A DNA stretch of 9,412 nucleotides from PCC-7336 sp039817825 (GTDB taxonomy: Bacteria; Cyanobacteriota; Cyanobacteriia; Thermostichales; PCC-7336), in NCBI GenBank assembly GCA_039817825.1, contig JBCBVA010000128.1:1-9412 (forward strand). The letters run 5' to 3'. A program made the position numbers and the translations under genes. This document shows, in pieces, positions 1 to 5,890 of this stretch (position 1 is its first letter; every line of letters begins with the position of its first letter). The notes beneath the pieces are model-generated. The model ran no database searches. It saw only the letters and a program-made list of their open reading frames with translations, and had not been told where the DNA came from.

Positions 1-343
1 TGAGTCCCGCCAGCATGAATCGGCTGGGGGCTAACGGTGGCGCATTGAGGCGTTCTTCAAAACCATGAAGCAGCGGTTTGGGATTCGCCGGTTTGGGCTA
101 CGTCGCTTACGAGCTGTTTTTCGCTGGTTATTCTTTGGCTGGTTGGCTTACTTGCTCGCTCATCGCTTCGCCAGACTCAAAGGACAATCTGAAACTCCCG
201 ACTGGGCTGCAATGGCCATGGAGGCGGTTGAAACCTTTTTCACTCGTTTGATGCTTGATTGGCATTACCGATACATACAGCAACTGGAGGCACGCCAAGA
301 CACTTTCAACTCCTTTGACCTCTCTTTTTCTGGGACTTCCTGA
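1..343 (+). pseudogene. IS4-type transposase, C-terminal remnant (5' end outside window)
   Basis: This is the C-terminal part of a DDE transposase. The frame reads RWRIEAFFKTMKQRFG right after a stop codon at 32-34. The spacing R-x3-E-x6-K fits the YREK signature of IS4-family transposases, and it is followed by the usual hydrophobic stretch (VFRWLFFGWLAYLLAH). The first in-frame ATG, at 65, lies inside this signature, so it is not a true start. The stop at 32-34 and the missing Y-x2 part before the R indicate a frameshift or nonsense mutation, although only 31 bases upstream are visible. The frame ends at 341-343. The element is probably dead unless it relies on programmed frameshifting. Family assignment rests on the motif only. 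Confidence 0.72.
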
Positions 344-360
344 CTTAGGTGCAAAATGTC

Positions 361-438
361 AGTTGAGGGTTAGCCGAGCTAGGCAACCTTCCCGCATAAG
401 GCTTCAATTCCCGAGTTCAGCTCGGCTAATCTGCAACT
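361..438. repeat. 78-bp inverted-repeat element next to the transposase remnant
   Basis: The arms at 361-380 and 419-438 are reverse complements over 20 bp with 17 matches. The inner 11 bp (370-380 against 419-429, TTAGCCGAGCT) match perfectly. The spacer is 38 bp. It begins 17 bp after the transposase frame ends, so it could be the right end of the insertion sequence, a small palindromic (MITE-like) element, or a transcription-stopping hairpin. No target-site duplication can be established here. Confidence 0.55.
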
Positions 439-490
439 CCTGCAGCATTTAGATTCTCTAGTTTTTTACCCACTAGTGTTCCGGCCTCAA

Positions 491-516
491 ATTGCTAGAT
501 CGTAGGGGCTAGCAAT
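491..516 (-). terminator. Hairpin spanning the stop codon of the GerMN gene
   Basis: ATTGCTAG at 491-498 and CTAGCAAT at 509-516 form a perfect 8-bp stem with a 10-nt loop. The stop codon of the minus-strand gene (495-497) lies inside the stem. Only a short T-rich stretch follows on the minus strand, so intrinsic termination is possible but not certain. It may instead protect the 3' end of the mRNA. Confidence 0.4.
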
Positions 517-1202
517 CCAGAGCTGGGTTCTCCGTCCTCCGGCGTCCCCCCCGTACCGTTAACTCCTCCCAAGCTCTCTGGATCTCGCAACGGTTCGGGG
601 GTATCTGGGTCAGCATTAGGGGCGAACTCAGAATTAGGATCGGGATTGCTCTCTAGTGCTTGTTCCAAATCCTGCGGTGATGCGATGTAATCTTTGAAAT
701 TGGGAGGAAACGAGTCTCGTGTTAGCGGCTGCTCTACCAGCAAGCCATCGCCACTCAGCACCTCCACAGGCTCGCCCTCAACCGAAATCCATACCTTGGC
801 CGCAGGAGTGGAACCTGTGGCAGTGTACAGCACCTGGGTAACCCGCCCCAGCAAACTCGTCGCGCCTCCACCACTGGCGAACTCTTCAGAAAAATCTAAG
901 TAAATTTCATCTCCCTCTTGCCGGGCACCCAACAGTTCCGTGTCAGTGGGAACGGCGGACAATAACTGGTCTTGGGGATGCCCATCCAGCAAAATATTTA
1001 GGCCAGCTGCGAGCGCCCGATCGCTGCTGAGGGCATTGACCCTGCGCTCCTCAACCACGTAATGAATGTCACTATTGGCATCTGTTAACCAATAAACTGA
1101 CACTGACTGCTGCAGCGCTCTGCTCAAGCCCCAGCCGACCCAGCCCAAGACTCCTACCCCCAAGGCTAAACCGATGGCAAGTTTCGTCTGGACAGCTCCC
1201 AT
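495..1202 (-). CDS. GerMN-domain membrane-anchored protein
   Basis: The predicted protein has 235 residues. Residues about 8-26 form one hydrophobic segment (LAIGLALGVGVLGWVGWGL), a membrane anchor or uncleaved signal. Residues about 34-165 form a GerMN domain, with the characteristic block DFSEEFASGGGATSLLGRV and then KVWISVEGEPVEVLSGDGLL. The last 60 or so residues are a Pro/Asp/Glu/Gly-rich, probably disordered tail. GerMN domains were named from the Bacillus spore-germination protein GerM and are common in non-sporulating cyanobacteria, where their role, probably in the cell envelope, is not defined. The start at 1202 was chosen because it places the hydrophobic segment close to the N-terminus. 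In-frame ATGs at 1310 and 1352 would add 36 or 50 residues with no recognisable feature. No clear Shine-Dalgarno sequence precedes any of the three. Confidence 0.82.
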   Translation of the reverse strand: MGAVQTKLAIGLALGVGVLGWVGWGLSRALQQSVSVYWLTDANSDIHYVVEERRVNALSSDRALAAGLNILLDGHPQDQLLSAVPTDTELLGARQEGDEIYLDFSEEFASGGGATSLLGRVTQVLYTATGSTPAAKVWISVEGEPVEVLSGDGLLVEQPLTRDSFPPNFKDYIASPQDLEQALESNPDPNSEFAPNADPDTPEPLRDPESLGGVNGTGGTPEDGEPSSGLLAPTI

Positions 1203-1932
1203 GCTGTAGGGAAAGTCCGACCATCTCGAGAGAAATGACGGTTTTGAAGAGAGCGACAGTCTTGAGGGACAAGCAGGATTGATGTGTATCTGACGGCCAG
1301 GTGTGCTCATACAAGGGCCAAATTCAGCTAACTCCAGCTTATCTCGGCTCATTTAGTGATGCCGTCGGAGCCGCGAGCGATCTTGCCAACCGGCACTGGT
1401 CAGGGGTCAGAGTGACATTGAAGGGTGTCATCTCCGGACAACTATGCTGCAGGCAAGATGAGCGCGAGCGATCGCTCCTTCATGTTGCGTTGTCAGAGCA
1501 CTCATTCACTCGACATCTCCGCGTGATAGAGCGCGCTCCAGGCTTTAGCTCGTGCGGCCAGAGAGTATCGGCTGCAGGAAGCATTCGCTTACGAGGTAAA
1601 CAGTGCCCGAACGTTTAACCTCCAAACATTGTTGAACCCAAAAATCGGGAATCGTATCTGCGAAAAATGCGCCTCATTTGCAAAATATCTCTGTGGGAAA
1701 CAGCGATCGCAACATCTGCAATCTGCTCTCTCAACCACTGTGAATCCCGCTAAAAATTCCATCTAGAACTGTCGTCGAACTGACCGAACAATTGGGGTAC
1801 GGGATCGCCTACTGGTTTCGCCAAAAGTTTGCTGTAAGCTGATGTCACCAAGCAGCATTCAGCCAGTCAAGGCGCGTGCTAATGGGCGCTGTATTCCTGA
1901 CGTTGAAGGAGATTGGAACCATCGCAGACTCT
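1203..1932. other. Gene-poor intergenic region between GerMN and STAS genes
   Basis: I see no convincing gene here. An open frame at 1301-1618 (+) has no recognisable domain and a Ser/Arg/Cys-rich composition like out-of-frame translation. The region holds two perfect HIP1 octamers (1468-1475 and 1703-1710) and becomes more A/T-rich from about 1615 to 1760. Promoters for the divergent genes on both sides should lie here, but I could not pick a good -35/-10 pair. Confidence 0.5.
1468..1475. repeat. HIP1 octamer GCGATCGC (one of ten perfect copies)
   Basis: HIP1 is the over-represented palindrome of many cyanobacterial chromosomes. Perfect copies begin at 1468, 1703, 3555, 3687, 4082, 6558, 6737, 7835, 8108 and 8940. 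Eight lie inside genes and two in the intergenic region 1203-1932. About 0.14 copies would be expected by chance in a random sequence of this length. None lies within the transposase remnant. Confidence 0.93.
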
Positions 1933-2283
1933 ATGAATTTGACTGTCAGTTTGCGTGGCAGTTACGAACAACGTCCCACCTGTCAGATCGTCCATCTCAC
2001 CGGACAATTTGATGCCTTTTCAGAACCTAACGTGCGCAAAGAATTTGAGCGTCTCCTCGAATCAGGTCCCCAGCATCTGATTCTCGATATGAAAGGAATT
2101 GATTTTCTGGACAGCTCGGGCTTAGGGGTTCTGATTCAGACAGCCAAGCAAATAGAAGGTAAGGGGAGCTTACAGATTATTGGAAACCCTCGCGTTGTGC
2201 AATCGATTAAATTAGTGCGACTGGAGAAGTTTTTGCCATTGCGCGAGACCTTGGATGAAGCGCTAGCTGCCGTGCCCAACTAA
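1933..2283 (+). CDS. STAS-domain protein (anti-sigma factor antagonist type)
   Basis: This 116-residue protein is a single STAS domain, like SpoIIAA/RsbV. The N-terminal strands (CQIVHLTGQFDAFS) lead into the conserved loop LILDMKGIDFLDSSGLGVLIQ. In this family the second serine of D-S-S-G, here Ser62, is the residue phosphorylated by a partner anti-sigma kinase; the unphosphorylated form binds and titrates that kinase. A single-domain cytosolic partner-switching regulator is therefore likely. No kinase, phosphatase or sigma factor gene is in the window, so its partner is unknown. The ATG at 1933 was chosen because the domain begins directly after it. In-frame GTG 1876 and ATG 1882 would add 19 or 17 residues. 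AAGGAG at 1906-1911 lies 21 nt before the chosen ATG, too far for a normal ribosome site, so the start is moderately uncertain. Confidence 0.88.
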   Translation: MNLTVSLRGSYEQRPTCQIVHLTGQFDAFSEPNVRKEFERLLESGPQHLILDMKGIDFLDSSGLGVLIQTAKQIEGKGSLQIIGNPRVVQSIKLVRLEKFLPLRETLDEALAAVPN

Positions 2284-2609
2284 CCGCTGCTATTGGTCAG
2301 TTCATATTCTGTCGGCATTAACGACGACCGTAATTTCTTACCCCTCGGGCACGCTGCCCAATCGGCATCTTCGCATGCAGTTCGCAACTGCATCATTCTC
2401 CAACTCAGCAAGTGGAGCGAGATCTTGTGGCATCCCAACCTAGCTTGAAAGCACAGCATTCATGGGTTGCATATTCGTTGGACTGAGGCGGATTGTGTGA
2501 TAGGTATCTCCAGCGACCAGCGCTGGAGCGCTTAACCCGATCTGAAACCTCCATCGTTTCAAGTGTCGGTAGTACTCTCGATACAGTTCATGGTTTGCGA
2601 GGCCTTAGC
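2284..2609. other. Intergenic region between STAS and mrnC genes
   Basis: The 326-bp gap contains the paired hairpins at 2347-2393 and no gene that I can support. The mrnC frame stays open upstream to 2493, but those 39 extra residues do not resemble Mini-III proteins. GAGG at 2599-2602 is a plausible ribosome site for the ATG at 2610. No strong promoter was recognised. Confidence 0.5.
2347..2393 (+). terminator. Two consecutive hairpins downstream of the STAS gene
   Basis: GGGCA-CGC-TGCCC (2347-2359) is a 5-bp stem. ATGCAGTT-CGC-AACTGCAT (2375-2393) is a perfect 8-bp stem. Both have the same 3-nt loop. They lie 64-110 nt after the STAS stop codon. There is no T-tract, so a terminator or mRNA 3'-end stabiliser is only a suggestion. 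Confidence 0.38.
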
Positions 2610-3041
2610 ATGGAGCTGACTACTGACATCAAACGACTGTCAGCATCAGCCCTAGCGTATTTAGGAGATGCCGTTTACGAACTGCATGTCCGCCGACTGT
2701 TATTGGAACCTCCAAAGCGTACTCACGATTACCACCAAGCTGTGGTAGATCGCGTCAGGGCCACCGCCCAGTCTGATGTTTTACAAGCGCTGCACGATCG
2801 CCTCTCTCCCGACGAATTAGCAATCGTGCAGCGGGGAAAAAACCAATGCGGCCGCATCCCGAGAAACGTCGATCCTCAAACCTACCGGCAAGCCAGTGGA
2901 TTCGAGGCCCTGCTGGGTTTTTTGTATCTCAGCGATCCCCAGCGCTTGTCAGAAGTTTTAGCTGAGAGCGATCGTTCCACCACCTCTGACCCCACCAAGC
3001 CCTATCGATCGGAACCGTCTGCCAGTAACGAGAACGAATGA
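2610..3041 (+). CDS. mrnC: Mini-ribonuclease III
   Basis: Mini-III is an RNase III-type endonuclease domain without the double-stranded-RNA-binding domain. In Bacillus it matures the ends of 23S rRNA. The 143 residues expected from the ATG at 2610 match the length of the Bacillus enzyme. Visible hallmarks are SALAYLGDAVYELHVRR (catalytic Asp about residue 20), VQRGKNQCGRIPRNVDPQTYR, and ASGFEALLGFLYL (catalytic Glu about residue 99). The last 25 or so residues are a polar tail. The start was chosen for family length and for GAGG at 2599-2602, 7 nt upstream; an in-frame start at 2493 would add 39 non-homologous residues. The next gene, rlmB, acts on the same 23S rRNA, and the two genes are also neighbours in Bacillus. 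All key residues are present, so the enzyme should be active as a homodimer. Confidence 0.93.
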   Translation: MELTTDIKRLSASALAYLGDAVYELHVRRLLLEPPKRTHDYHQAVVDRVRATAQSDVLQALHDRLSPDELAIVQRGKNQCGRIPRNVDPQTYRQASGFEALLGFLYLSDPQRLSEVLAESDRSTTSDPTKPYRSEPSASNENE

Positions 3042-3424
3042 CAGCCACACAGTCAACGCACTAGCCCCAAAACAGCCAAGTCTCAGCCCTTCACCAACGC
3101 ATTAGCGAATCCAGTGGTTTCAGCAATTCATTTGGCAAAGCAGTGTAGAATTGCTGCCCGAGCGAATTCACGTTTCCACGCTAGCTCTGTTCTCCAAATC
3201 CGCCATCATCGGTAGAGCAAGTGCAGAGCTGGAGGCATGTAGCCAGGGTGCTCGCTCGAGTTGATGCTCTATCAACGCAACACTGAGCACTGAATGAGTT
3301 AGCGAGTGCTCTCAGGCTTACTATAGCGTCGTCACACGGTGACGGCCCCCTTCACGATCGAGCCTGATGTTCCCCTAGATGTACATTCGCACGCTGCCCA
3401 CTACTCCCACTACCTGGATACGCC
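3042..3424. other. Intergenic/leader region upstream of rlmB
   Basis: This 383-bp gap has no gene that I can support. It contains the competing stem-loops at 3248-3311, a TACTAT box at 3319-3324 that could be a -10 element (no convincing -35), and a short hairpin CGTCAC-ACG-GTGACG at 3330-3344. An open frame starting at 3339 overlaps rlmB in another frame and looks like a shadow of it. Confidence 0.5.
3248..3311 (+). promoter_or_regulatory. Competing stem-loops upstream of rlmB
   Basis: GTGCTC (3248-3253) can pair with GAGCAC (3285-3290), enclosing a perfect inner hairpin GTTGAT-GCTCT-ATCAAC (3260-3276). The same GAGCACT (3285-3291) can instead pair with AGTGCTC (3305-3311) as a 7-bp stem. 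The two folds exclude each other, as in attenuators. Whether this stretch is transcribed is unknown. Confidence 0.3.
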
Positions 3425-4507
3425 ATGTCTGCCGAACGTCCCCACCGTAAATCAAATCAGTCTCGATCGAATAGCTCCAGCTCGAATAGTCGAAAACCCA
3501 ATGGCCAAGGCAGCCAACGACCGAAGGCAAAATCCCGCTGGGGGCAGGGAAACCGCGATCGCCGCAGAGGAGAGGATCGCAGCCCCTCTAGACGGCGTGG
3601 CCCACGCAATGGGGGATCGACGTGGGAACGCCCGCAGCGGCGCAATGCCTCTGGGGCCAACCGTACTCAGCGTGATGGTTCGCAGCGCGATCGCTCTCAG
3701 CCTGCTGCTCAGGACGACCGAGCAGTCGCACAGCCCGTGGAGGATGACTATCCCGATCTGTTGTTCGGGCGGCATGCCGTGCTGGCAGCCCTTGAAGAAG
3801 GTCGCACCCTCAACAAAATTTGGGTCACTCCTCAAGTACGCTACAACGCCAAATTTCACAATCGCTTGGAGAAAGCCAAGTCTAAGGGGGCGGTGATTGA
3901 TGAAGTGCCCATGCAGCGGCTCAGCTCCATCACCAACGGGGGCAAACACCAGGGCATTGCCGCCCAAGCCGCTCCATTTGTGTATGAAGACTTGCAGTCG
4001 CTGATCGAAACCGCATTAGCGGCCAAAAGCGCCCCTCTCCTAGTGGTGGCCGATGGCATTCAAGACCCCCACAATCTGGGGGCGATCGCCCGCACAACCG
4101 AGGCAATGGGCGGCCACGGCCTGATTGTTCCTCAGCGCCGAGCGGTTGGGGTGACCTCGACCGTCATGAAAGTGGCGGCAGGAGCGCTGGAATCACTGCC
4201 GATCGCACGTGAAGTCAACTTGACCCGAGCGATTGAGGCCCTGAAAGAAGCTGGCTTCTGGATCTACGGCACCAGCACCAGCGGAGATAAACCCCTATAC
4301 TCCGTGGAATTCTCCGGTCCGACGGCGATCGTTGTGGGCTCGGAAGGAAAGGGATTAGCCTTGCGAGTGGAAAATGCATGTGACTTTCTACTGTCGATTC
4401 CGATGGCGGGTAAGACAGAGAGTTTGAATGCCTCGGTGGCAACCGGCATGATTTTGTCAGAAATCAACCGCCAACGCCTGCAAAAGACACTAGAATTACC
4501 GCAGTGA
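3425..4507 (+). CDS. rlmB: 23S rRNA (guanosine-2'-O-)-methyltransferase, RlmB type
   Basis: This SpoU/TrmH-family (SPOUT) enzyme methylates ribose 2'-O of 23S rRNA using S-adenosylmethionine. The 360 residues divide into three parts. Residues 1-108 are a low-complexity tail rich in Arg, Ser, Asn, Gln and Gly. Residues about 110-190 are the L30e-like RNA-binding domain (DLLFGRHAVLAALEEG). Residues about 204-352 are the catalytic domain. Its three motifs are intact: DPHNLGAIARTTEAMGG with Asn217 and Arg223, IVVGSEGKGL at 302-311, and IPMAGKTESLNASVA at 325-339 with Asn335. Typical bacterial RlmB is about 245 residues, so the tail is a real extension. It may help bind RNA or pre-ribosomes. No clear ribosome site precedes the ATG. 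RlmB is favoured over TrmH or other SpoU members because of the L30e domain and the mrnC neighbour, but the exact target base is inferred. Confidence 0.92.
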   Translation: MSAERPHRKSNQSRSNSSSSNSRKPNGQGSQRPKAKSRWGQGNRDRRRGEDRSPSRRRGPRNGGSTWERPQRRNASGANRTQRDGSQRDRSQPAAQDDRAVAQPVEDDYPDLLFGRHAVLAALEEGRTLNKIWVTPQVRYNAKFHNRLEKAKSKGAVIDEVPMQRLSSITNGGKHQGIAAQAAPFVYEDLQSLIETALAAKSAPLLVVADGIQDPHNLGAIARTTEAMGGHGLIVPQRRAVGVTSTVMKVAAGALESLPIAREVNLTRAIEALKEAGFWIYGTSTSGDKPLYSVEFSGPTAIVVGSEGKGLALRVENACDFLLSIPMAGKTESLNASVATGMILSEINRQRLQKTLELPQ

Positions 4508-4513
4508 TATAAC
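4484..4513 (+). promoter_or_regulatory. Possible promoter for the DUF1816 gene
   Basis: AAGACA (4484-4489), an 18-bp spacer and TATAAC (4508-4513) resemble a sigma-70 promoter overlapping the end of rlmB. It would give a leader of about 110 nt for the next gene, containing the hairpin at 4564-4594. Confidence 0.3.
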
Positions 4514-4563
4514 TTTACAAAAGCGACATATCTTTACGGATGTGGCTCTGTATCGAGATAAAC

Positions 4564-4594
4564 ACACAGGGTGGGCTTTGCTCGCACCATGTGT
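4564..4594 (+). other. Hairpin in the leader of the DUF1816 gene
   Basis: ACACA-G-GGTG (4564-4573) pairs with CACC-A-TGTGT (4585-4594), giving nine base pairs with one internal mismatch and an 11-nt loop. No T-tract follows. It could be the rlmB 3' end or part of the following leader. Confidence 0.3.
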
Positions 4595-4628
4595 ACCCAA
4601 TGAAAGCTGTGCGTCGGGGGACGTCTGA

Positions 4629-4877
4629 ATGAATGGTCTGTTAACGGGGGTTTTTGACGCGCTGGGCTTGGCCCATTGGGTCGTTGTCAAAACTAGCCAG
4701 CCAAAGTGTACGTACTACTTTGGCCCCTTTTTGCGTCAATCCGAAGCTGAAGAGAGCAAAGCTGGCTATGTTGCCGATTTGGAAGCGGAAGGAGCATCCG
4801 GGATCGAGGCTGTGGTGAAGCAATGTCGCAAGCCCAGCAACTTAACTGAGGACGCGAGCGAAACGGTTGAAGTGTAA
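4629..4877 (+). CDS. DUF1816-domain small protein
   Basis: This 82-residue protein matches the cyanobacterial DUF1816 family. It has an N-terminal HWVVVKTSQPKCTYYFGPF block, then an EA-rich helix leading to GYVADLEAEG, then a short IEAVVKQCRKPSNLTED motif. The function is unknown. The family is small, soluble and largely restricted to cyanobacteria, and some members occur as short domains near phycobilisome or stress genes, but nothing here supports a specific role. The start at ATG 4629 is backed by a good ribosome site, GGGGGA at 4616-4621, 7 nt upstream. The C-terminal tail after residue 73 is acidic. It follows rlmB by 121 nt on the same strand and may have its own promoter. Confidence 0.85.
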   Translation: MNGLLTGVFDALGLAHWVVVKTSQPKCTYYFGPFLRQSEAEESKAGYVADLEAEGASGIEAVVKQCRKPSNLTEDASETVEV

Positions 4878-5036
4878 TCTGAATATGGCTTACACGCTTG
4901 GCCCCTGGTGGGATCGGGCATGATTGGGCAGCCGTCTCGCCATTTCCTTAGCTAGTCAGTTGCGGAGCATGTCAGACACCAAGAAGCAGTCGGTACCCGA
5001 TCGGTAAAGCTGTTTGTGTCGGAACGACCGCAGTCC

Positions 5037-5057
5037 CACACGCCTTAGCGGCGAGTG
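5037..5057 (+). other. Hairpin in the ferredoxin leader
   Basis: CAC-A-CGCC (5037-5044) pairs with GGCG-A-GTG (5050-5057), seven base pairs with one A/A mismatch and a 5-nt loop, ending 45 nt before the ferredoxin start. It may be a leader structure. The rest of the 225-bp gap (4878-5102) shows no gene and no convincing promoter. Confidence 0.28.
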
Positions 5058-5102
5058 TGTGAGTTTGCATGAAACGAGTTCGAGTCTGTTGGGATTGACT
5101 GC

Positions 5103-5417
5103 ATGAGCGAAGCGCATTCTGTAATTGTCCATTTCGATGGCAAGACCGAGACTGTCACCGTCCCGGACGATAAGACCGTCTTGCAAGCGGCTGAAGATGC
5201 TGGCTTAAGTTTGCCTGCGTCTTGTTATGCCGGGGTGTGTACAACCTGTGCGGTGAGAGTAATCTCGGGCGAGATCGACCAGTCTGAAGGGGCCGGAATC
5301 AGCCCGGAGGTTCAGGAGAAAGGGTACTCCTTGATCTGCATCGGCTATGCCAAGTCGGATATGGAGATCGAGGCCGGTAAGGAAGACGAAGTGTACGACA
5401 TGCAGTTCGGCAAGTAG
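5103..5417 (+). CDS. Plant-type [2Fe-2S] ferredoxin, FdC-like
   Basis: This 104-residue soluble electron carrier binds one [2Fe-2S] cluster through Cys41, Cys46, Cys49 and Cys79. That is exactly the spacing of photosynthetic PetF (SCYAGVCTTC, then SLICIGYAKSD). It differs from typical PetF around the cluster: YAGVCTTCAVRV instead of the usual RAGACSTCAGK, GISPEVQEKGYSLIC before the last cysteine, and a short C-terminal extension DEVYDMQFGK. From memory, this extension resembles the C-terminally extended FdC ferredoxins of chloroplasts and cyanobacteria. FdC-type proteins are low-abundance carriers thought to serve special acceptors. Ribosome site GGGA lies at 5091-5094, 8 nt before the ATG. 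A small gene follows after 5 nt, so the two are probably co-transcribed. The ferredoxin class is certain; the FdC assignment is probable. Confidence 0.93.
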   Translation: MSEAHSVIVHFDGKTETVTVPDDKTVLQAAEDAGLSLPASCYAGVCTTCAVRVISGEIDQSEGAGISPEVQEKGYSLICIGYAKSDMEIEAGKEDEVYDMQFGK

Positions 5418-5422
5418 GGTGT

Positions 5423-5674
5423 TTGACGCTGACGTTTGTTGAAGTGGAGCTTTCTCTTGAGGCTGTTCGAGATCGCCTTTCTGGCAATCTGGCTCGACAC
5501 TCGAGCGGAGTAACCCCTCCAGAGGCACCATTAGAGTCCTGCGTCGACTGGGATCGCCTAGTTCTGGACGCTGTGCGTCAGCAATTGCCTGAGGGGAAAT
5601 TGCTGCGATGGGCGATAACGTCGGTTTGCACATCCGGACGCGTCGCCACGGTTGAAGTCGTAGCGACCCTCTAG
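5423..5674 (+). CDS. Small protein of unknown function, co-transcribed with the ferredoxin
   Basis: This is an 83-residue frame starting only 5 nt after the ferredoxin stop codon. I do not recognise the family. It looks like a compact soluble alpha/beta protein: VEVELSLEAVRDRLSG, then WDRLVLDAVRQQLPEGKLLRWAITSV, then VATVEVVATL. It has two cysteines (Cys40 and Cys69) and no signal or membrane segment. Codon use resembles its neighbours, with GATCGC-type codons in Asp-Arg positions. The start is a TTG at 5423; GTG at 5444 is the alternative, giving 76 residues. Neither has a strong ribosome site, which fits translational coupling to the ferredoxin. A partner or assembly role for that ferredoxin would be speculation from position alone. 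Confidence 0.58.
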   Translation: MTLTFVEVELSLEAVRDRLSGNLARHSSGVTPPEAPLESCVDWDRLVLDAVRQQLPEGKLLRWAITSVCTSGRVATVEVVATL

Positions 5675-5713
5675 CGAGTCGAAAAGCTCCTCATCTCGAT
5701 CGCCCGACATCTC

Positions 5714-5737
5714 AGAGGTTCCCGAACCTCTCGGTTC
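5714..5737 (+). terminator. Overlapping alternative hairpins after the ferredoxin pair
   Basis: AGAGGTT-CCCG-AACCTCT (5714-5731) is a perfect 7-bp stem. The segment GAACC (5724-5728) can instead pair with GGTTC (5733-5737) around a TCTC loop. The first is the stronger fold and lies 40 nt after the preceding stop codon. It has no T-tract, so termination is uncertain. The remaining gap up to 5890 shows no gene and no clear promoter. Confidence 0.42.
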
Positions 5738-5890
5738 TGCTACCGTTCCAGCTTGTGGATGCTGGGGCTGCAGTCTACCGCCCTAAGTGCTCTGAGTGTT
5801 TGGCCTACCTCGCTTTTTGGCTTCTCTATTTGTCTGAGTACGACATTTTTGCAAACGTCTTTTTAGCTAACGTCCTGTTGCACACTTCCT

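Noticed and set aside
1301..1618. Open frame of 105 codons on the plus strand
   Set aside because: It overlaps the upstream part of the GerMN gene region, has no recognisable motif and shows composition like noncoding translation.
3339..3896. Open frame of 185 codons on the plus strand and a 171-codon frame on the opposite strand (3452-3967)
   Set aside because: Both overlap rlmB in other frames, and the rlmB frame carries all the conserved motifs. These are shadows of its Arg-rich, GC-rich 5' part.
5073..5095. GTTCGAGTC, resembling the T-loop of a tRNA
   Set aside because: The flanking bases do not form the T-stem, and no acceptor, D or anticodon arms fit around it.
5205..5633. Minus-strand frame of 142 codons
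   Set aside because: It is antisense to the ferredoxin and its follower, with no recognisable motif.
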